This document shows positions 22,603 through 34,302 of a stretch of 64,000 bases of DNA, one piece after another. A program made the translations under genes and the position numbers. Source of the stretch: Aureobasidium sp. EXF-3400 (Eukaryota > Ascomycota > Dothideomycetes > Dothideales > Saccotheciaceae); the NCBI GenBank assembly GCA_024195585.1, contig SWBL01000242.1:17247-81246 (forward strand), read 5' to 3'. The stretch's first letter is position 1; each line of letters begins with the position of its first letter. Below the pieces are notes generated by a model. That model was not told the DNA's origin. It saw nothing but the letters and a program-made list of their open reading frames with translations, and did not search any database.

Positions 22603-23889
22603 CTATTGTTGCTGAGCAAACTCCTCCAACCACTTTGCGAGCTTCTCGACCTTTTCCACGCTGACGGCGTTGTAATTGCTGATTCTGCAACCACCCACAC
22701 TGCGATGACCCTTGCATCCAAGCAGCAGCCTGTCATTAGCTCCAGCCAGGAACTTCTTTTCCTTGTCATCTCTGTCCTCGTCGCTGCCGATTCGGAAGCA
22801 AATGTTCATCTTGCTGCGAACCGTCTTGTCCGGCACTACGTGATACACTGGGTATTTGTCAAGAATGCCGTAAAGTAATGAAGCCTTGTGCTCTGACTCG
22901 GTTTGCTGTGTAGCGATCTTTGGTCCACAGGTTGAAGCCTTGGAGATCAGGGACTGCATCACCTGGCCGGCGATCCAGACGTCGAAGATGGGGAGTGTGT
23001 TGTACAGGGAGTTGTTCTTTGCGATGGTGGGCCAGTCAAGAACCACGGGGCCAACAGGCAAGTTTAGTTTGCGGAGAAGATCGGGCTTAGCGAGCTGAGT
23101 GAGGAGAGAGTTCTTGATGATGGCAATGGTGATTCCTGTTGTGCCGACGTTCTTCTGTGCACCACCGAAGATGGCAGAGTATCTCTTGACGTCAACCTTG
23201 CGGCTGAGGAAGTTGGATGACATGTCGGCAATGACTTGGTACTTGTCAGAGTCGATGTTGGGGAAAGCAGGGAACTCAACACCGTCGACCGTCTCGTTGT
23301 CGCAGAAGTAGACCATGCCGCTGTGGGCGGGATTGGGAGTCAATGACCAAGAAGACTCGCTGGGGATGGTGCCAAATTTGCCATTGTTGGCCTTGCGGCT
23401 GTCAACAGCGACATTGACGTGGTTTGCGCCGACGAGTCTAGCAGCTTCTTGACTGGCCTTCAGGGACCAGCTACCAGTCACCAGGTAGTCCAGCTTGAAC
23501 TCATCATCTACAGCCTTTCTTAAAGCCTCAAAGACCTTTGTCTCATCTTCCTCTCCAAGCTCTTTTACGATCTGCTGTCTTCTCTTCTCGACCCAGAGAG
23601 CAGTCATGTGGTATACAGAGGCACTGAATTCTCCAGAGCCGCCGCCCTGCAGGAAAATGATCTGGTAGCCATCGGGGCCTTCTTGGGTGGGGATGTCGAG
23701 CAATTGGGCCAATGCGGACTTTGTGTCTTCGAGGATCTTTGCTGCGTCGCCAGAACGGTGTGAGATTTCTGTGATGCCGATGCCGGAGTCGTTGTAGTTG
23801 AGGAGGACTTGGGAAGCCTTTTCCAATACCGCTGTGGGCAGAGGGGCGGGACCGGCGCCGAAGTAAGCTGTCTCTTCGCGGAAAGGCAT
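22603..23889 (-). CDS. SER1: Phosphoserine aminotransferase
   Basis: Intronless, 428 aa, started at MPFREETAYFGAGPAPLP; an earlier in-frame ATG adds 15 residues that do not fit the family. FGAGPAxLP, a glycine/serine phosphate-binding stretch (FLQGGGSGEFSA), ADMSSNFLSRKVDV and the PLP-lysine context FGGAQKNVGTTGITI identify the class V aminotransferase SerC/Ser1. The enzyme converts 3-phosphohydroxypyruvate and glutamate into phosphoserine in cytosolic serine biosynthesis. Near the C-terminus, the HRSVGGCRISNYNAVS block is the usual substrate and cofactor region. The length fits fungal enzymes. It is transcribed in the same direction as Rogdi, with a gap of about 270 nt. No abnormality seen. 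Confidence 0.96.
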   Translation of the reverse strand: MPFREETAYFGAGPAPLPTAVLEKASQVLLNYNDSGIGITEISHRSGDAAKILEDTKSALAQLLDIPTQEGPDGYQIIFLQGGGSGEFSASVYHMTALWVEKRRQQIVKELGEEDETKVFEALRKAVDDEFKLDYLVTGSWSLKASQEAARLVGANHVNVAVDSRKANNGKFGTIPSESSWSLTPNPAHSGMVYFCDNETVDGVEFPAFPNIDSDKYQVIADMSSNFLSRKVDVKRYSAIFGGAQKNVGTTGITIAIIKNSLLTQLAKPDLLRKLNLPVGPVVLDWPTIAKNNSLYNTLPIFDVWIAGQVMQSLISKASTCGPKIATQQTESEHKASLLYGILDKYPVYHVVPDKTVRSKMNICFRIGSDEDRDDKEKKFLAGANDRLLLGCKGHRSVGGCRISNYNAVSVEKVEKLAKWLEEFAQQQ

Positions 23890-24676
23890 GTTGTGTATAC
23901 CGGAACGGATGAAGGTATGCAAGGATAGAATCAAGAGCTAGAGCTGTTTCAATTGACTCATTCGGCGGCTTGAGCATGGACAAATTTCTGGAGCGCGATG
24001 ACGAACTGACGCCAAGAGATAAGATCAATCAGTCGCATTATCAAACCTTTCGGCTTCGCCGTCCGGCCGTCTTCATACACCATGCACGTCAGGGGCGGAA
24101 CTTTCATCGAAAGCACAGTTACAAATGAGTGAGCTTGTCATCAAGGATCAATAGGAATGGATGAGTCTTTGTCATGACACGCGAAGCGGCAGCACCTGGC
24201 AGACAGCCCATGTAGATCGTGAACTATAGAAAGCAGCATAGCACCACCAGAGCAATGGCACGTGTTCTTGCAATTAGGTTTCTTCTCCAGTGCCCGGCCG
24301 AAAACAGCCAGCAAACACCGATGAAGAACAACAAGTTTTGGCTAAGATATGAGGGCGGAGGTACCGCTGCCCATCTCGCATCTTATAGCTTTAGCATCTC
24401 GTCCCACGACGTGATCTACCGAAGATCTGACAAGTCCACCGACCTGTAAACGAATGACATCAGGTATGACATGAGCGATGCACGAGACAGCAAACAGCGA
24501 GGAGCTTTACTTGCTAGGCATTGCCCCGGGTCGCCGCATGAAACCAGGCACGAGAGATGCATTGTGTATGATTTGCTTGAACGGGCAGGGACCGGATCGA
24601 ACAGTTCAGGGGAGAGGTTGAGCGAGCAGAGTCATGGCAGGATAGAGCGCTGCAGTCTGGTCACTTTTGTAAAAGT
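23890..24676. other. Intergenic, no gene recognised
   Basis: Short frames only. This should contain the promoter of the phosphoserine aminotransferase gene and the 3' end of the RPR2 gene, both on the minus strand. Confidence 0.5.
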
Positions 24677-25153
24677 TCAGCCATTGACCATTTCGACCTC
24701 AGCGTTCTGTTTCTCCGCAAGTGCAGCTTTGCGTTCTGCATTTCTCTTCTGACGTCTAGCGCCAACCGGGAACCTCTTTTTGGTATTACAGTTTTGGCAC
24801 TGAATAACGAGGACGTCGGCGCAAGGCTTCTTTCCAGCCCTGCTCTTGTTTTCGATGCGCGTCTTCAAGGTCGTATCTGGCATAAGAGGAGTGCTGCAGA
24901 CTTTGCAAATGGAGCGCTTCATGTCATGAGACAGGCGGATCTGAGCCTTCTGAGAAACGGCCTGGAGTTGGGCGGCGAGCAGAAGAGGCAGACCGTGCTG
25001 TTGCAATTGCGAGTCGGCGCCTGACGGGACGGTCTTCGTCACGGGCTGTTGTCTCAGGGCGAGGTGGGTTGCAGCTTGGTGCAAGTATGCGATGCGTGCG
25101 TGCAAGTGCTTGTTGGGCACGCTCTTGGTCTGATTGGCGGAGCCCTTGGCCAT
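24677..25153 (-). CDS. RPR2: RNase P protein subunit Rpr2/Rpp21
   Basis: Intronless, 158 aa from ATG at 25151-25153 (MAKGSANQTKSVPNKHLHAR). The N-terminal two helices (NKHLHARIAYLHQAATHLAL) are followed by the zinc-ribbon pair SICKVCSTPLMPDTTLKTRIENKS in two pieces and VIQCQNCNTKKRFPVG, the pattern of the Rpr2/Rpp21/Snm1 family. The protein is a small basic subunit of the nuclear RNase P (tRNA 5' maturation); the paralogue Snm1 belongs to RNase MRP, and the distinction rests on the MAKG start and short tail, so RPR2 is preferred but not proven. It is divergent from the THG1 gene about 480 nt away, an arrangement that pairs two tRNA-processing genes around one promoter region. Confidence 0.85.
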   Translation of the reverse strand: MAKGSANQTKSVPNKHLHARIAYLHQAATHLALRQQPVTKTVPSGADSQLQQHGLPLLLAAQLQAVSQKAQIRLSHDMKRSICKVCSTPLMPDTTLKTRIENKSRAGKKPCADVLVIQCQNCNTKKRFPVGARRQKRNAERKAALAEKQNAEVEMVNG

Positions 25154-25631
25154 TGTGGTTGAGAGGGTATTGTGGTGGTCAAATGACTCTTGCTGACGCT
25201 GCTCGGCGAAAAAGCGGGAAGACAGATGGTATATGTGAATGGTAGCGCAAGGCTACGAGGTGCGAGAAGGTGGAGAGTCGAGGGGCGAGGCTCGAGGACG
25301 GCAAGGCGAACGAGGGTGGTTTGGAGAGACGGTGAAGCTTGTCAGTGCTGTATTCGGCGGATGGGATGCGAGTTGTGATCAGGGAAGGCTCTGTTGAGTC
25401 ACAGATTCTGCGCGGCTGACAGCAGCTGTGGAAGTAGATTCTCGCTGAATGGCGCTCGTCGCTGGCAGGTCGCACGATATAATCAATGACATTCAATGCT
25501 CGATTGAACCGTCTACTGGCTCACAATATCGATCCGACTGACTCTGTCGCAAGATTTGGAAGGTCACGTGCCTGCAAGCCGAGTTTCTGACGCGGAGAAA
25601 TTTCAGCCCCGATCATCCAGCAATCGCCAAC

Positions 25632-27066
25632 ATGGCCAACAGCGAGTAAGTTTCAACTCTGCTGAGCGCGGCATGTCTATGCCTTTTGTAATGAGCAAGA
25701 CTGAAAAGGCAGGTTTGAATATGTGCGCAGGTTCGAAGAATGGGATGCCCTTGCCCCTAGTAATTGGATTGTCGTGAGAATCGACGGAAGAGGTTTCAGC
25801 AAGTAAGTCTCGTTTTGTTCTTTAGTTCTTCTTCGGTTGCTTTGACGTTGGGAAAGAATCGGGTTTGTTCGACACTGGGGGTCTGAAGATGACGACGAAG
25901 GCACAATACCACAGAGTAAGAAGAAGTTATGTGTGGACGGGATGAACCCAGTAGGGCGTCGGCATGAGGGCATTGCCTGCACTTGACGGCCCAAAGCAAA
26001 ACAGGGACGCACTGGATGAGAAAAGCAACGCTGCTTCAGTCTTCTTCTGCTACCATCCAAACTGTGCACTGCCCACTTCTATGAATCAAAGACAACTTCT
26101 TGCTTACCGTTGCTTGCTATCACCGGAACAAATCATTGATGTCTTTTGCCAGATTCTCAAAAAGACAAAATTTCGCCAAGCCCAATGACCGTCGCGCCAT
26201 AGACCTAATGAATGCCGCCGCTGTCGAAGTCGTGAAGCAATTCACCGATATTGTCATTGCCTATGGTCAATCTGACGAATATAGCTTTGTGCTTCACGAG
26301 GATTGCCAGCTATTCGAACGGCGAGCAGCAAAACTCGCTACGAGTATTTCAACAGCATTCTCTGTCGAGTATTGTATGCAGTGGGATAAGTACTTTCTGG
26401 GCCAGGCTCTGGAAAGGCCATTCCCAACCTTCGACGGAAGATGCGTGTTATATCCCAAAAAGAAGATTCTGAGAGATTATTTGAGTTGGCGGCAAGCTGA
26501 TTGTGAGTTGTACTTTCTCAAGCAGTCGGTAAAGATGGTGTCGTGCTGATCAAGGGCAACAGGTCATGTCAACAACCTCTACAACACGACATTTTGGAAT
26601 ATGGTCAAAGGAAATCCAGCTACAGAAACACCACCCATGACCCCTACAGAAGCCGAGCTGGCGTTGAAGGTAATCCTGCTTGTACTGTCTGGTCCCTCTC
26701 CTGCTTATACGTAACAAACAGGGTACTTTCTCAGCAGACAAGAATGAGATTCTCTTCAAGAAATTCAACATCAACTACAATGCAGAAGATGAGATCTGGA
26801 AGAAGGGCAGTGTCGTGTACAGAAAAGTATGGCTCTCCCCCCTCCGTTCGGGTATGTGCTGACAAGAGTTATAGTTTGAGGACAAGCAAACAAATGAAGC
26901 AGCAACACCGGGAAACCAAACACCCAGATCCACAGAGAAGAAGCCAAAATCCAAAACACATCTAGAAAAGGAAAGGAAGAGGAAGCAAAAGGCTAGGGTT
27001 GTGGTTGAGCACGTTGATATCATCAAGGACAATTTCTGGCAGGAGAACCCATGGATTCTGGATTAG
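25632..27066 (+). CDS. THG1: tRNA(His) guanylyltransferase
   Basis: Six exons: 25632-25645, 25713-25802, 26153-26502, 26563-26669, 26722-26826 and 26875-27066, giving about 285 aa. The first exon is only 14 nt. Every junction restores the family frame: MANSEFEYVRRFE, VRIDGRGFSKFSK, AKPNDRRAIDLMNAAA, VIAYGQSDEYSFV, CHVNNLYNTTFW, GTFSADKNEILF, and a lysine-rich end before VVVEHVDIIKDNFW. The metal-binding aspartates are in RIDGRG and GQSDEY. Thg1 adds the extra 5' G (position -1) to tRNA-His by 3'-to-5' polymerisation and is essential in yeast. The second intron, 350 nt, is far longer than others in the window. Its left neighbour RPR2 also acts in tRNA processing. Confidence 0.94.
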
Positions 27067-27898
27067 TAAGAGCCCTCCAATCGAAGAGAAGAACCAGGAA
27101 GGGTGAAAAAGCGTCACATTCCAGCAAAATCCCTATGGCGCAGTGACTACCGTCCGTGCGTTCTGCTGCGATTTGACTGGGTGGTCAATCTATTTTTCAG
27201 CTTCGCGAGACCTGCACGATCGTTCTTGCGACATCGTCGACAGCAGATAACGCTCTGAAGTATGAAGTTGGCTACATGGGCTGGCTTCGTTGACTGCAAG
27301 CACGGCGACATGGACAAAGCAAATCGTGGGCCGAAAGGGAACTACTCAGAGACAAGCCAGGCTGGAGAATAATACTAAGCTGCAGCCAACTCACCACCTG
27401 AAACTGTAGAATCCGCCCGATGGCTGCATGTCGCAACATCCAACTCGGACACACGGGATACTCCTCTGGTTGGGTTTTAATGATGTATTCTGTTCTGACT
27501 TGCCATAGCCACCGCCGCTTCGAGCCAACCTCTGGTCTAAATGGGAGACAACCTGTCTAGGTTGGTCCTCACCACTCTCTCTTTCTGCATTTGTCACCGT
27601 TTCTTTGTATTGTTCTTCTCCCATGCTCTTTTCCCCTGTTCCTGATTCTTCTCCCTATCACCTCCTCTGACTATTGTTCGGGAACAATCATATGCTAGCA
27701 TATTCTCGGAATTTCGCTGCTATTCTCTCTCATATTCTTTCTCGTTGGAGTGTTGCTTCTTGACCGTACGGACCGATAGTCAATCGTCTTGGGCCAGAGC
27801 AAGACTCTCATACATCTCCCTCCTCGATTCTCTGCTCGTACAAGTCATCCACTCTCTCCATCCAGACTTCTCCATTCAAGTCACCAACCCCGTCACCA
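27067..27898. other. Upstream region of the pheromone receptor gene
   Basis: No coding frame is convincing. The last 300 bases are strongly CT-rich (repeated tctctc, ttctcc blocks), as in leaders of expressed fungal genes, and lead into the receptor ATG at 27899. Confidence 0.4.
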
Positions 27899-29130
27899 AT
27901 GGATCCCTCTTCGCCAGAGCAGTTCTCCAACAAGTCCGCCGTCTACAACCAGCTCATCTCTGTCACAGATCGACATGGCCAACAGAGTCAGTTCCCATTG
28001 TGGTACGTCGACACTCTGATCGTGGATGCTGTCATTCATGGAATCATTCCAGGAGTCCAATTTGGTGCCAGCTTGATCCTCGTTCTCGTACTGGTCCTCC
28101 TCTCCAAGCACGACAAGCGACGCTCGCCAGTCTTCATCTTCAACACTGCCGCCTTGTTTTTCAACATCATCTATGCTGTTTTGCAATGTTGCATTGTGAC
28201 CAGCAGTTGGTGGGACATCTATCCTATCTTGGTGGGTGACTACGGTGTGGTGACTCCAGCAGCTCAACGTTTGACGGTGGCCGTCGCGGTCTTCGTCACG
28301 CTCGTCGCCCTGTGCATCGAGGTTTCGCTGGTCCTCCAGGTTCATGTGGTCAGCGTCACGCTACACACATGGCAGAAAACGTCTATTCTGGCCATTTCCT
28401 CATTCGTGGCAATCATAGCCATGGGATTTCGTATCGCGCAGTCAGTCGTGTCAGTGAGATGCAACAACAAAGCGGATGCTTTTTGCAGCGACACGACCTG
28501 GCTTGCCAAAGCAAAAGACATCAGCTTGACAGTGAGCATCTGCTTCTTCAGCGCAATCTTCAGTGCCAAATTGGGTTGGTCGCTTCGCGAACGTCGCAAG
28601 CTGGGCATGAAGCAGTTTGGCAGTATGCAAATCATCTTCATCGGTGGGTTCCAAACCATGTTCATTCCAGGTACGTTTGTTCTTGATACTTCGATATTTG
28701 CATCACGACTGACATTTTGCAAGCAATCTTCTCGCTCATCCAGTTCATCAAGGCTGAGAACATTCCTAACATTGGCACAAACATCCTGACGGCAACTTGC
28801 ATCTCTCTGCCATTGACATCGATCTGGGCTGCTGCGCACGCTTCTTCGCCGACCAAGGCCGCGCGTGGGCACGACTTCCATCGCAAAATCCTCGTCGACT
28901 CGAGCACCGCCGGCTCTACCCTTCGAAAGCCCAGCGAGACGGCACAATGGTCGCCATCTCAGACGACATCACAGCCGACTGCAAGAGAAAGGCTGGGCGT
29001 ACTGAACAGTGTTGACAGCAAGTCTGATGTTAGCAGCTGGACCAAGTTCAGCCCAGGCATCAGACAAAGCATTGGGGTCAGAGATGTGGAGCGTGATCTG
29101 GAGATGCAGGAACTGAAGGAGAGGGACTGA
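27899..29130 (+). CDS. STE2: Ste2-type alpha-pheromone G-protein-coupled receptor
   Basis: Exons 27899-28670 and 28724-29130 around a 53-nt intron (GTACGT/AAG) give about 392 aa. Seven hydrophobic segments are visible, beginning with HGIIPGVQFGASLILVLVLV and ending with TNILTATCISLPLTSIWAA. The sixth-segment signature MQIIFIGGFQTMFIPAIFS is diagnostic of Ste2 receptors (MAT alpha-factor binding, coupling to the mating G protein at the plasma membrane). A cytoplasmic tail of about 90 residues is Ser/Thr-rich and suited to phosphorylation and desensitisation. The intron falls inside the signature, between PRO and ALA codons. No break or missing residue was noticed, so the mating pathway is probably functional. 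Confidence 0.95.
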
Positions 29131-29564
29131 GATTGGTAGCAAGCGACGTATGGGGACAACAGCCAATCGTCAATGACACAGAGCAATCGATTGTCCGCAC
29201 GTTTCAAGCAAGAATTTTTCCTGAGGAAAGAGAATTCTTTGCCGTAGATCAACTTATATCAATATTGTATCGTGAAAAAATCAATCTATTTCTTTGTCGC
29301 CTGGAATGTGCGCACCTTCGGCCCAAGCGCTGATATGGAGAGGGCTGACCACGAGACCGTGCATAATAAGCATAAAGATATGTTGAGTGTGCATTGGGAT
29401 CTGGTGGGGAAAAAAGCAATTGTGACGTCAAGCTCGTGGGGTTGGCAGGGAACGGCGGCAGGGATCGTAATTGCCTTTTCGTCATGCTGGCGCGTCCTCG
29501 ATATTAATCAGAGCCTCTCCGCAATCTGGACTTGTGTTGATTCCCAGCAGTCCTCGCAAGCACC

Positions 29565-31744
29565 ATGTCAGAATCGACGACAGGTACCGGGGTCGTCTAC
29601 CGGGACCTGCATCCCATCAACCACCCTGCAGTGCAACAAGAGATCCGTGAGACGCCCGCGACAACAGCGTCCACGACAACAACTTCCACGACCCCAGCGT
29701 CCGATGCCACACTCACAGATGCCGCTCAGAACTTGACTGAGGAGCCCACGGCCAGCCACGCCCTTGCCCAAGCTGATGTCGACGTGAAGGGTGTTGCACA
29801 GGTCGCCAGCCATGGCGCCGATGTCAAGGACCTGGGTTGGAACGAGCCTCCCTCCAGGATTCCTGCCCCTTTGGTCGGCGGCATGGACAACGAAGAGCTC
29901 TGGGTCTTGGTCCGTCGTTTTAACAAGGTGAGTACACAGCAACTCCTGTCATGCTGCAGTATCCCATCTGACCTGGACAGCAAATGTACCACGTCAAGGA
30001 GTATCCCTATCCTGTACCTGGCAACCTCGACCTGAACATCGCCGACGAAGATGAATTCTCGCCTGACAAGCTACGTGCCACCATTGAGCGCCTGTACATG
30101 ACGGTCGGTCTGGGTATGATGGGCTTCATTAAGCAGATCGGCCGTCTCAGATCATGGCGTGAACGCAACCGCACTGCCTACTTCTGCGCCGCATACTTTG
30201 TCGCCTGGCTGTTCGACATGCTCGTCCCGCTATTTACCATCACCCTCGTCGTTCTGATCGTCTACCCGCCCTCACGCGACGTCATGTTTCCTCCTGCCCC
30301 TCTCGCTCTGGTAGACGCAAGTACTGGTGGAGTTCAGAAGCCAAAGGCCGGCGTGCTAGGCAGCACAGATACAGCAACAGGAGCCCCAGAACACTACAAA
30401 GGAGAGGCCGCTGAAGCAGAGGCCAGCAATTTCGTCAACAGCATCGCTTCGGTCGCTCTTGCGAGTGCCAGCGGAAAACACCCACAGACAGAACCACCAC
30501 CAGAACAAGCAGGCGTCGCCGACAGCATCCCTGATCCCACTTCGATCGCCATCGGTGCCAGTTCTGCAAAGACGGCGGCCGAAGGAAAAGCAGTTGCGTC
30601 AACACACGACAAGACAAAGGTGCCTATGGAGACCGCCATGTGGAGCAAGATGAGGCCCGTCATGCACGGTCTTGCCGATGTGGCCGACACGTGGGAGCGA
30701 TTTGCCAATGCTCTTTCTCCTACGCCACCATTTCCCCGAGATCTCTACCGCCTGCGCCTGGCTGCCGTTGTCGTTCCACTCATCGCCGTCTCCCTATTCA
30801 CATCTGCTTACATGTTCACCAAGGGCATGACTTTCGGTATTGGCTTTGGCTTCTTTGGCGACCCCGTTATCCAGCCTGGTCTGCGCTGGCTCAACCGCAC
30901 CTTCCCTCACTGGCAGAGGTTGCTCGAGATTCGCAACACTTTGCTAAAGGGTGTTCCCACCAATGCTCAGCTGACCATCACTCTTCTCCGCATTGGCGAA
31001 GCGAACAAAGCTCCTCTCCCACCTCCACCTCACAACAAGGATCCTACGCCCGACGTGCCGACTGAAATCACTGATGAGCACTTGCGCGCGGCTGGTTCCG
31101 ACTGGCCCTTGAATGCGACCCAGGAAGAACTGGATGAAGCCATGGCCCACGACCCTACCACTGCTCACGAGACCTCCGGTGCCGATATTGATCACAGCAA
31201 GGATAGCAAGCATGGCAAAAAGGGCCACAAACTCCTATCGTTCTTCAAGGGCACTGTCAAAGGTACTATCGAGACCGCACTTGGTGCTGACAAGCTCAAG
31301 GCAAAGGCAGGAAGCGAGCCTTCCAAGCAACGTCTCGGTGCCGTGCAAAAAACGAAGGACTACAGTGTTGATGGCCCGGTTGATTTTGCTTGCCGTTACC
31401 ACGGAAAGAAGGGTCATACCGTCATCTCTACTAGAACGACCATTCCAACTGTATCTTTTACGCTGGACAAGAAGGTCGCCGAGATGGGATCGCTTGGGCG
31501 CGAAGAAGAATTGCATCCCGTCTGGACCATTCCTATCGCTGACATCAAAGAGTTGAAGAAGGTGGGCGGACTCGGATGGAAAGCAAAGTTGGTTGTAGGC
31601 TGGGCACTCGACCGTGAGATTGCTGATGGCATGGAAATTGTGAGCAAGACTGGTGAAGCTTTCACTGTCACTGCCATGTTCCTAAGGGACGAGTTGTTCA
31701 ACCGACTTGTCGCCATGGGCGGTCAAAAATGGGAAGCTTGGTGA
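29565..31744 (+). CDS. DUF3292-family membrane-associated protein
   Basis: Exons 29565-29927 and 29981-31744 (53-nt intron, GTGAGT/CAG) give about 708 aa. The protein has a low-complexity Thr/Ala N-terminus, a conserved block WVLVRRFNKQMYHVKEYP, a hydrophobic pair around CAAYFVAWLFDMLVPLFTIT, a low-complexity linker, a second hydrophobic pair (LAAVVVPLIAVSLFTSAYM) followed by FGIGFGFFGDPVIQPGLRWL, and a C-terminal GRAM/PH-like fold (HPVWTIPIADIKELKKVGG). This order is that of fungal DUF3292 proteins, whose function is not established. The membrane pairs and a lipid-binding-like tail suggest a role at an intracellular membrane, which is inference. Confidence 0.85.
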
Positions 31745-32119
31745 GAACGATATACAACGAACATATACCCGTTAGAACGAAATTGCACGACATCGATGAC
31801 ATAAATCCGATATTGATTTTGCCCGAGAACAGTTTGTGTGCGAAATGTGTGATGTTCTGGCTTGTGCTGAACCATGAGTCTGCATTGAGCGAATAGGATG
31901 ACCTTCATCTCACCTGAAGATCCTTGGTCTAGTGGAAACCGTATATGAGACTGACCAGCAGAATTGCCCTTCACATCGAATGTCAGAACACGCACAAGGA
32001 CATGCGATGTAAGTCCTGGGCCAAGCATCTGATGTATTAGTCAGCCGTCATGCCACTCATCATGATCTTCTCCATCTGATAAATTTTCATATCTCCTTCT
32101 TGTTCTTGATTGGATCGGC

Positions 32120-33527
32120 ATGGCAGAATGGCGTATCACGGAAGAGCGACCTGTAAGAGAGCTTGACACTCTTGATTACGAACGCTGTGCAGCGCTACAC
32201 AATCTGATTGTCGAGCTTGGTTGGACACAACGAGGCCTTAAATGGAAGACCTCGACAAATGAACATAGTGGCAATGTTACGAGGGTGATGCAGCTCTCGC
32301 GAGCATATCTTCTCGTTTGCACCCTGCTGTCGTCTCGTCCCTAAAGGCGGCCCAGCATGGGTTCGCGTTGGACTATTCGGAGCCTACTCACGACTTCCAT
32401 CCATACGTTGTTGGTCTGGCTTCACCAGAACAGCTTTGGCAGAACGTCAACTATGCCGAAGACGAAGATGATTCAAACAAGCAACGCTATCTGACCCTCT
32501 ACATGACAAATTGGGCTCTGGGTTTCAGCCATCCTCTCGGACTCATACTGGATCAGGAGAATGGTATAGCCATGCAGCACATGTCGATCCATGATTTAGG
32601 TGTCACCATGAACGGCCGTCAGTCTTGGCTTCCGCCTGAAGTCATTCTCGACGGCCTCATCGATATGATAGAACAAGGCAAGGTTGTTGCGGTCGACGAA
32701 GACTACGATGGCGAACAAGAGCGTACAGAACCATGGATAGTGCCTTCCTATACACAACGAGATCTTGATGACACCATCCAAGCTTTCCAGTCCCTGGTCG
32801 ATGCAATATGTGTTAGGATGCCAAATCGGATCGAGCACACGGAAACAAGTCTGATTGACCTTGTGATTGGTGGTGATGTGGAACGTCTGCCCTCTAACAG
32901 TTTGCATACCGTTTGCTATCTAAAGCGAAAGTCCCTCCATACATCCACATTGCACCAGGTCTGCGTATTGCAACCCATCAGCCCTTCGCAGAAGTGCCGC
33001 TGACCTCGGCTGAACCGTTTCCACTGTTACTCTTCACAAGCACTGAACCTGCCTGCCGAGAAACTCGCCATGCGCCCTGGGGCGAAGACATATTCGATTC
33101 GCCATTTCCCTACGAGTTCCACTCCGTCTCGGCCTGTCCAGCTGGACTATACTTGACCGAAACTGAACCCCAGGGCACGCATTCTTTCGAAGATAGTTGC
33201 AGACTGGTTCTACCTTTCGCTCTTGGCAACAACATGTGTGCGCGAACCAGCGATGGCGCATGGATAGGGGAGAAAGTACATTCTCATGAGGACATCAGTG
33301 CAGATGACATCGAGCCGAAGAGTACAGAGCTGTATCAGCTTGGGTATGATCGTTTTATTGAATTGCATGATGTCCAACTCAAACATGTGCTTCGGAGGTG
33401 GGTACAAATGGTAGAAGAGGGAAAGTGGGAAGTTGATGCGGAAGGAGTCGTGGGAGGTATGGAGAAATGGAAAGAGGCGGATACAGAAGATGCATGGCAG
33501 GAGTATCAACTGCCATTGAGTTGGTAA
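32120..33527 (+). CDS. Conserved hypothetical protein, reading frame broken twice
   Basis: Three overlapping frames appear to be one protein of about 450 aa. The first part (MAEWRITEERPVRELDTLDY) runs to about 32285. The second (DAALASISSRLHPAVVSSLK) takes over without room for an ordinary intron. Near 32905 a third frame (FAYRLLSKAKVPPYIHIAPG) carries on to TGG TAA at 33527. The second change can be explained by an 89-nt intron, 32812-32900 (GTTAGG to CTAACAG), but the skipped sequence still looks coding, so a lost T in a T run is equally possible. The first change needs a one-base indel near a GGG run or a poor-consensus intron. It may be a young pseudogene. No motif or family recognised; it is acidic and soluble-looking. 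Confidence 0.5.
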
Positions 33528-33669
33528 ATGCGCCCTCGCTGGCCACGTTCGAAAGTGACAGGGCCACAAGCTAAGCACAACCAAATGCCCTCCCTGCTCC
33601 AGGCATCGAATGAAAGGCATTTGTTGGCAAAGGTTGATCAAAACGATATGTGGCCATCCTGAGTCACTT

Positions 33670-34302
33670 CTAGAAGATACCCATGCGCTGGCCCCAGCCG
33701 TCATTCTTAGGGTTGACAAGGATATAGTATGGGAAAGTGTTTGTGTCCTGGGTGGTAATGGGTGGGACGTGGTCTTTGTTTTGTTGTACGATATCGGTTA
33801 TTTTCAGGACGGCGTTGCTGAGGGATCTTTCTATGGCTCTTCGGGAGGTGGTCGCTTCTGCACAAAGATGTCAGCTGTGGATAGAGAGGTTCGGACAAGG
33901 CGATCAACCTTGGTGTGTGCGCGGCGAGGCAAGGGCAATGTTCAGCGTCCACGTCTCCCAGACCAGGTCCTCATCTTTTGCCCCGAACCAACCCTTCCTC
34001 CGTTTGCGCTCTCGTTCGCTGAACTGGACGACAATCTGGCCGCGGGTGTTCTGGTTTTGATCGTTGGAGTCGGCGTCGACCTGACGCACGAAGTGGTCGA
34101 CGCGCTGTTCGACAAGAGTTTGGAGGTCGACGTCTTGGATCCAAGGTATGGGGATGTCCAGCACATCGTGCGACGAGGGCTCGAGGTTGGCGAAGATGCG
34201 ATACCAGAAGATGGTGTGAAGAATGGCAGTGACGACGTCTTTGGCGTTGGCCTTGTCGGCAAAGACGTCGATGCTGAAGGAAGCGACTCGTCGTTCTTCC
34301 AT
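33670..34302 (-). CDS. ATG101: Autophagy-related protein 101 (Atg1/ULK complex subunit)
   Basis: Exons 34302-33909 and 33857-33670 around a 51-nt intron (GTTGAT/CAG) give 193 aa. It starts MEERRVASFSIDVFADKANA, and shows the HORMA-fold blocks AKDVVTAILHTIFWYRIFAN, VQFSERERKRRKGWFGAKDE with the WF finger Trp-Phe, and WETWTLNIALASPRT. The second exon supplies the closing FPYYILVNPKNDGWGQRMGIF, ending TAG at 33670-33672. ATG101 with ATG13 stabilises the autophagy-initiation kinase complex in fungi that, unlike budding yeast, have no Atg29/Atg31 pair. The opposite strand is open over much of this length, but only this strand has family motifs. No defects seen. Confidence 0.92.
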
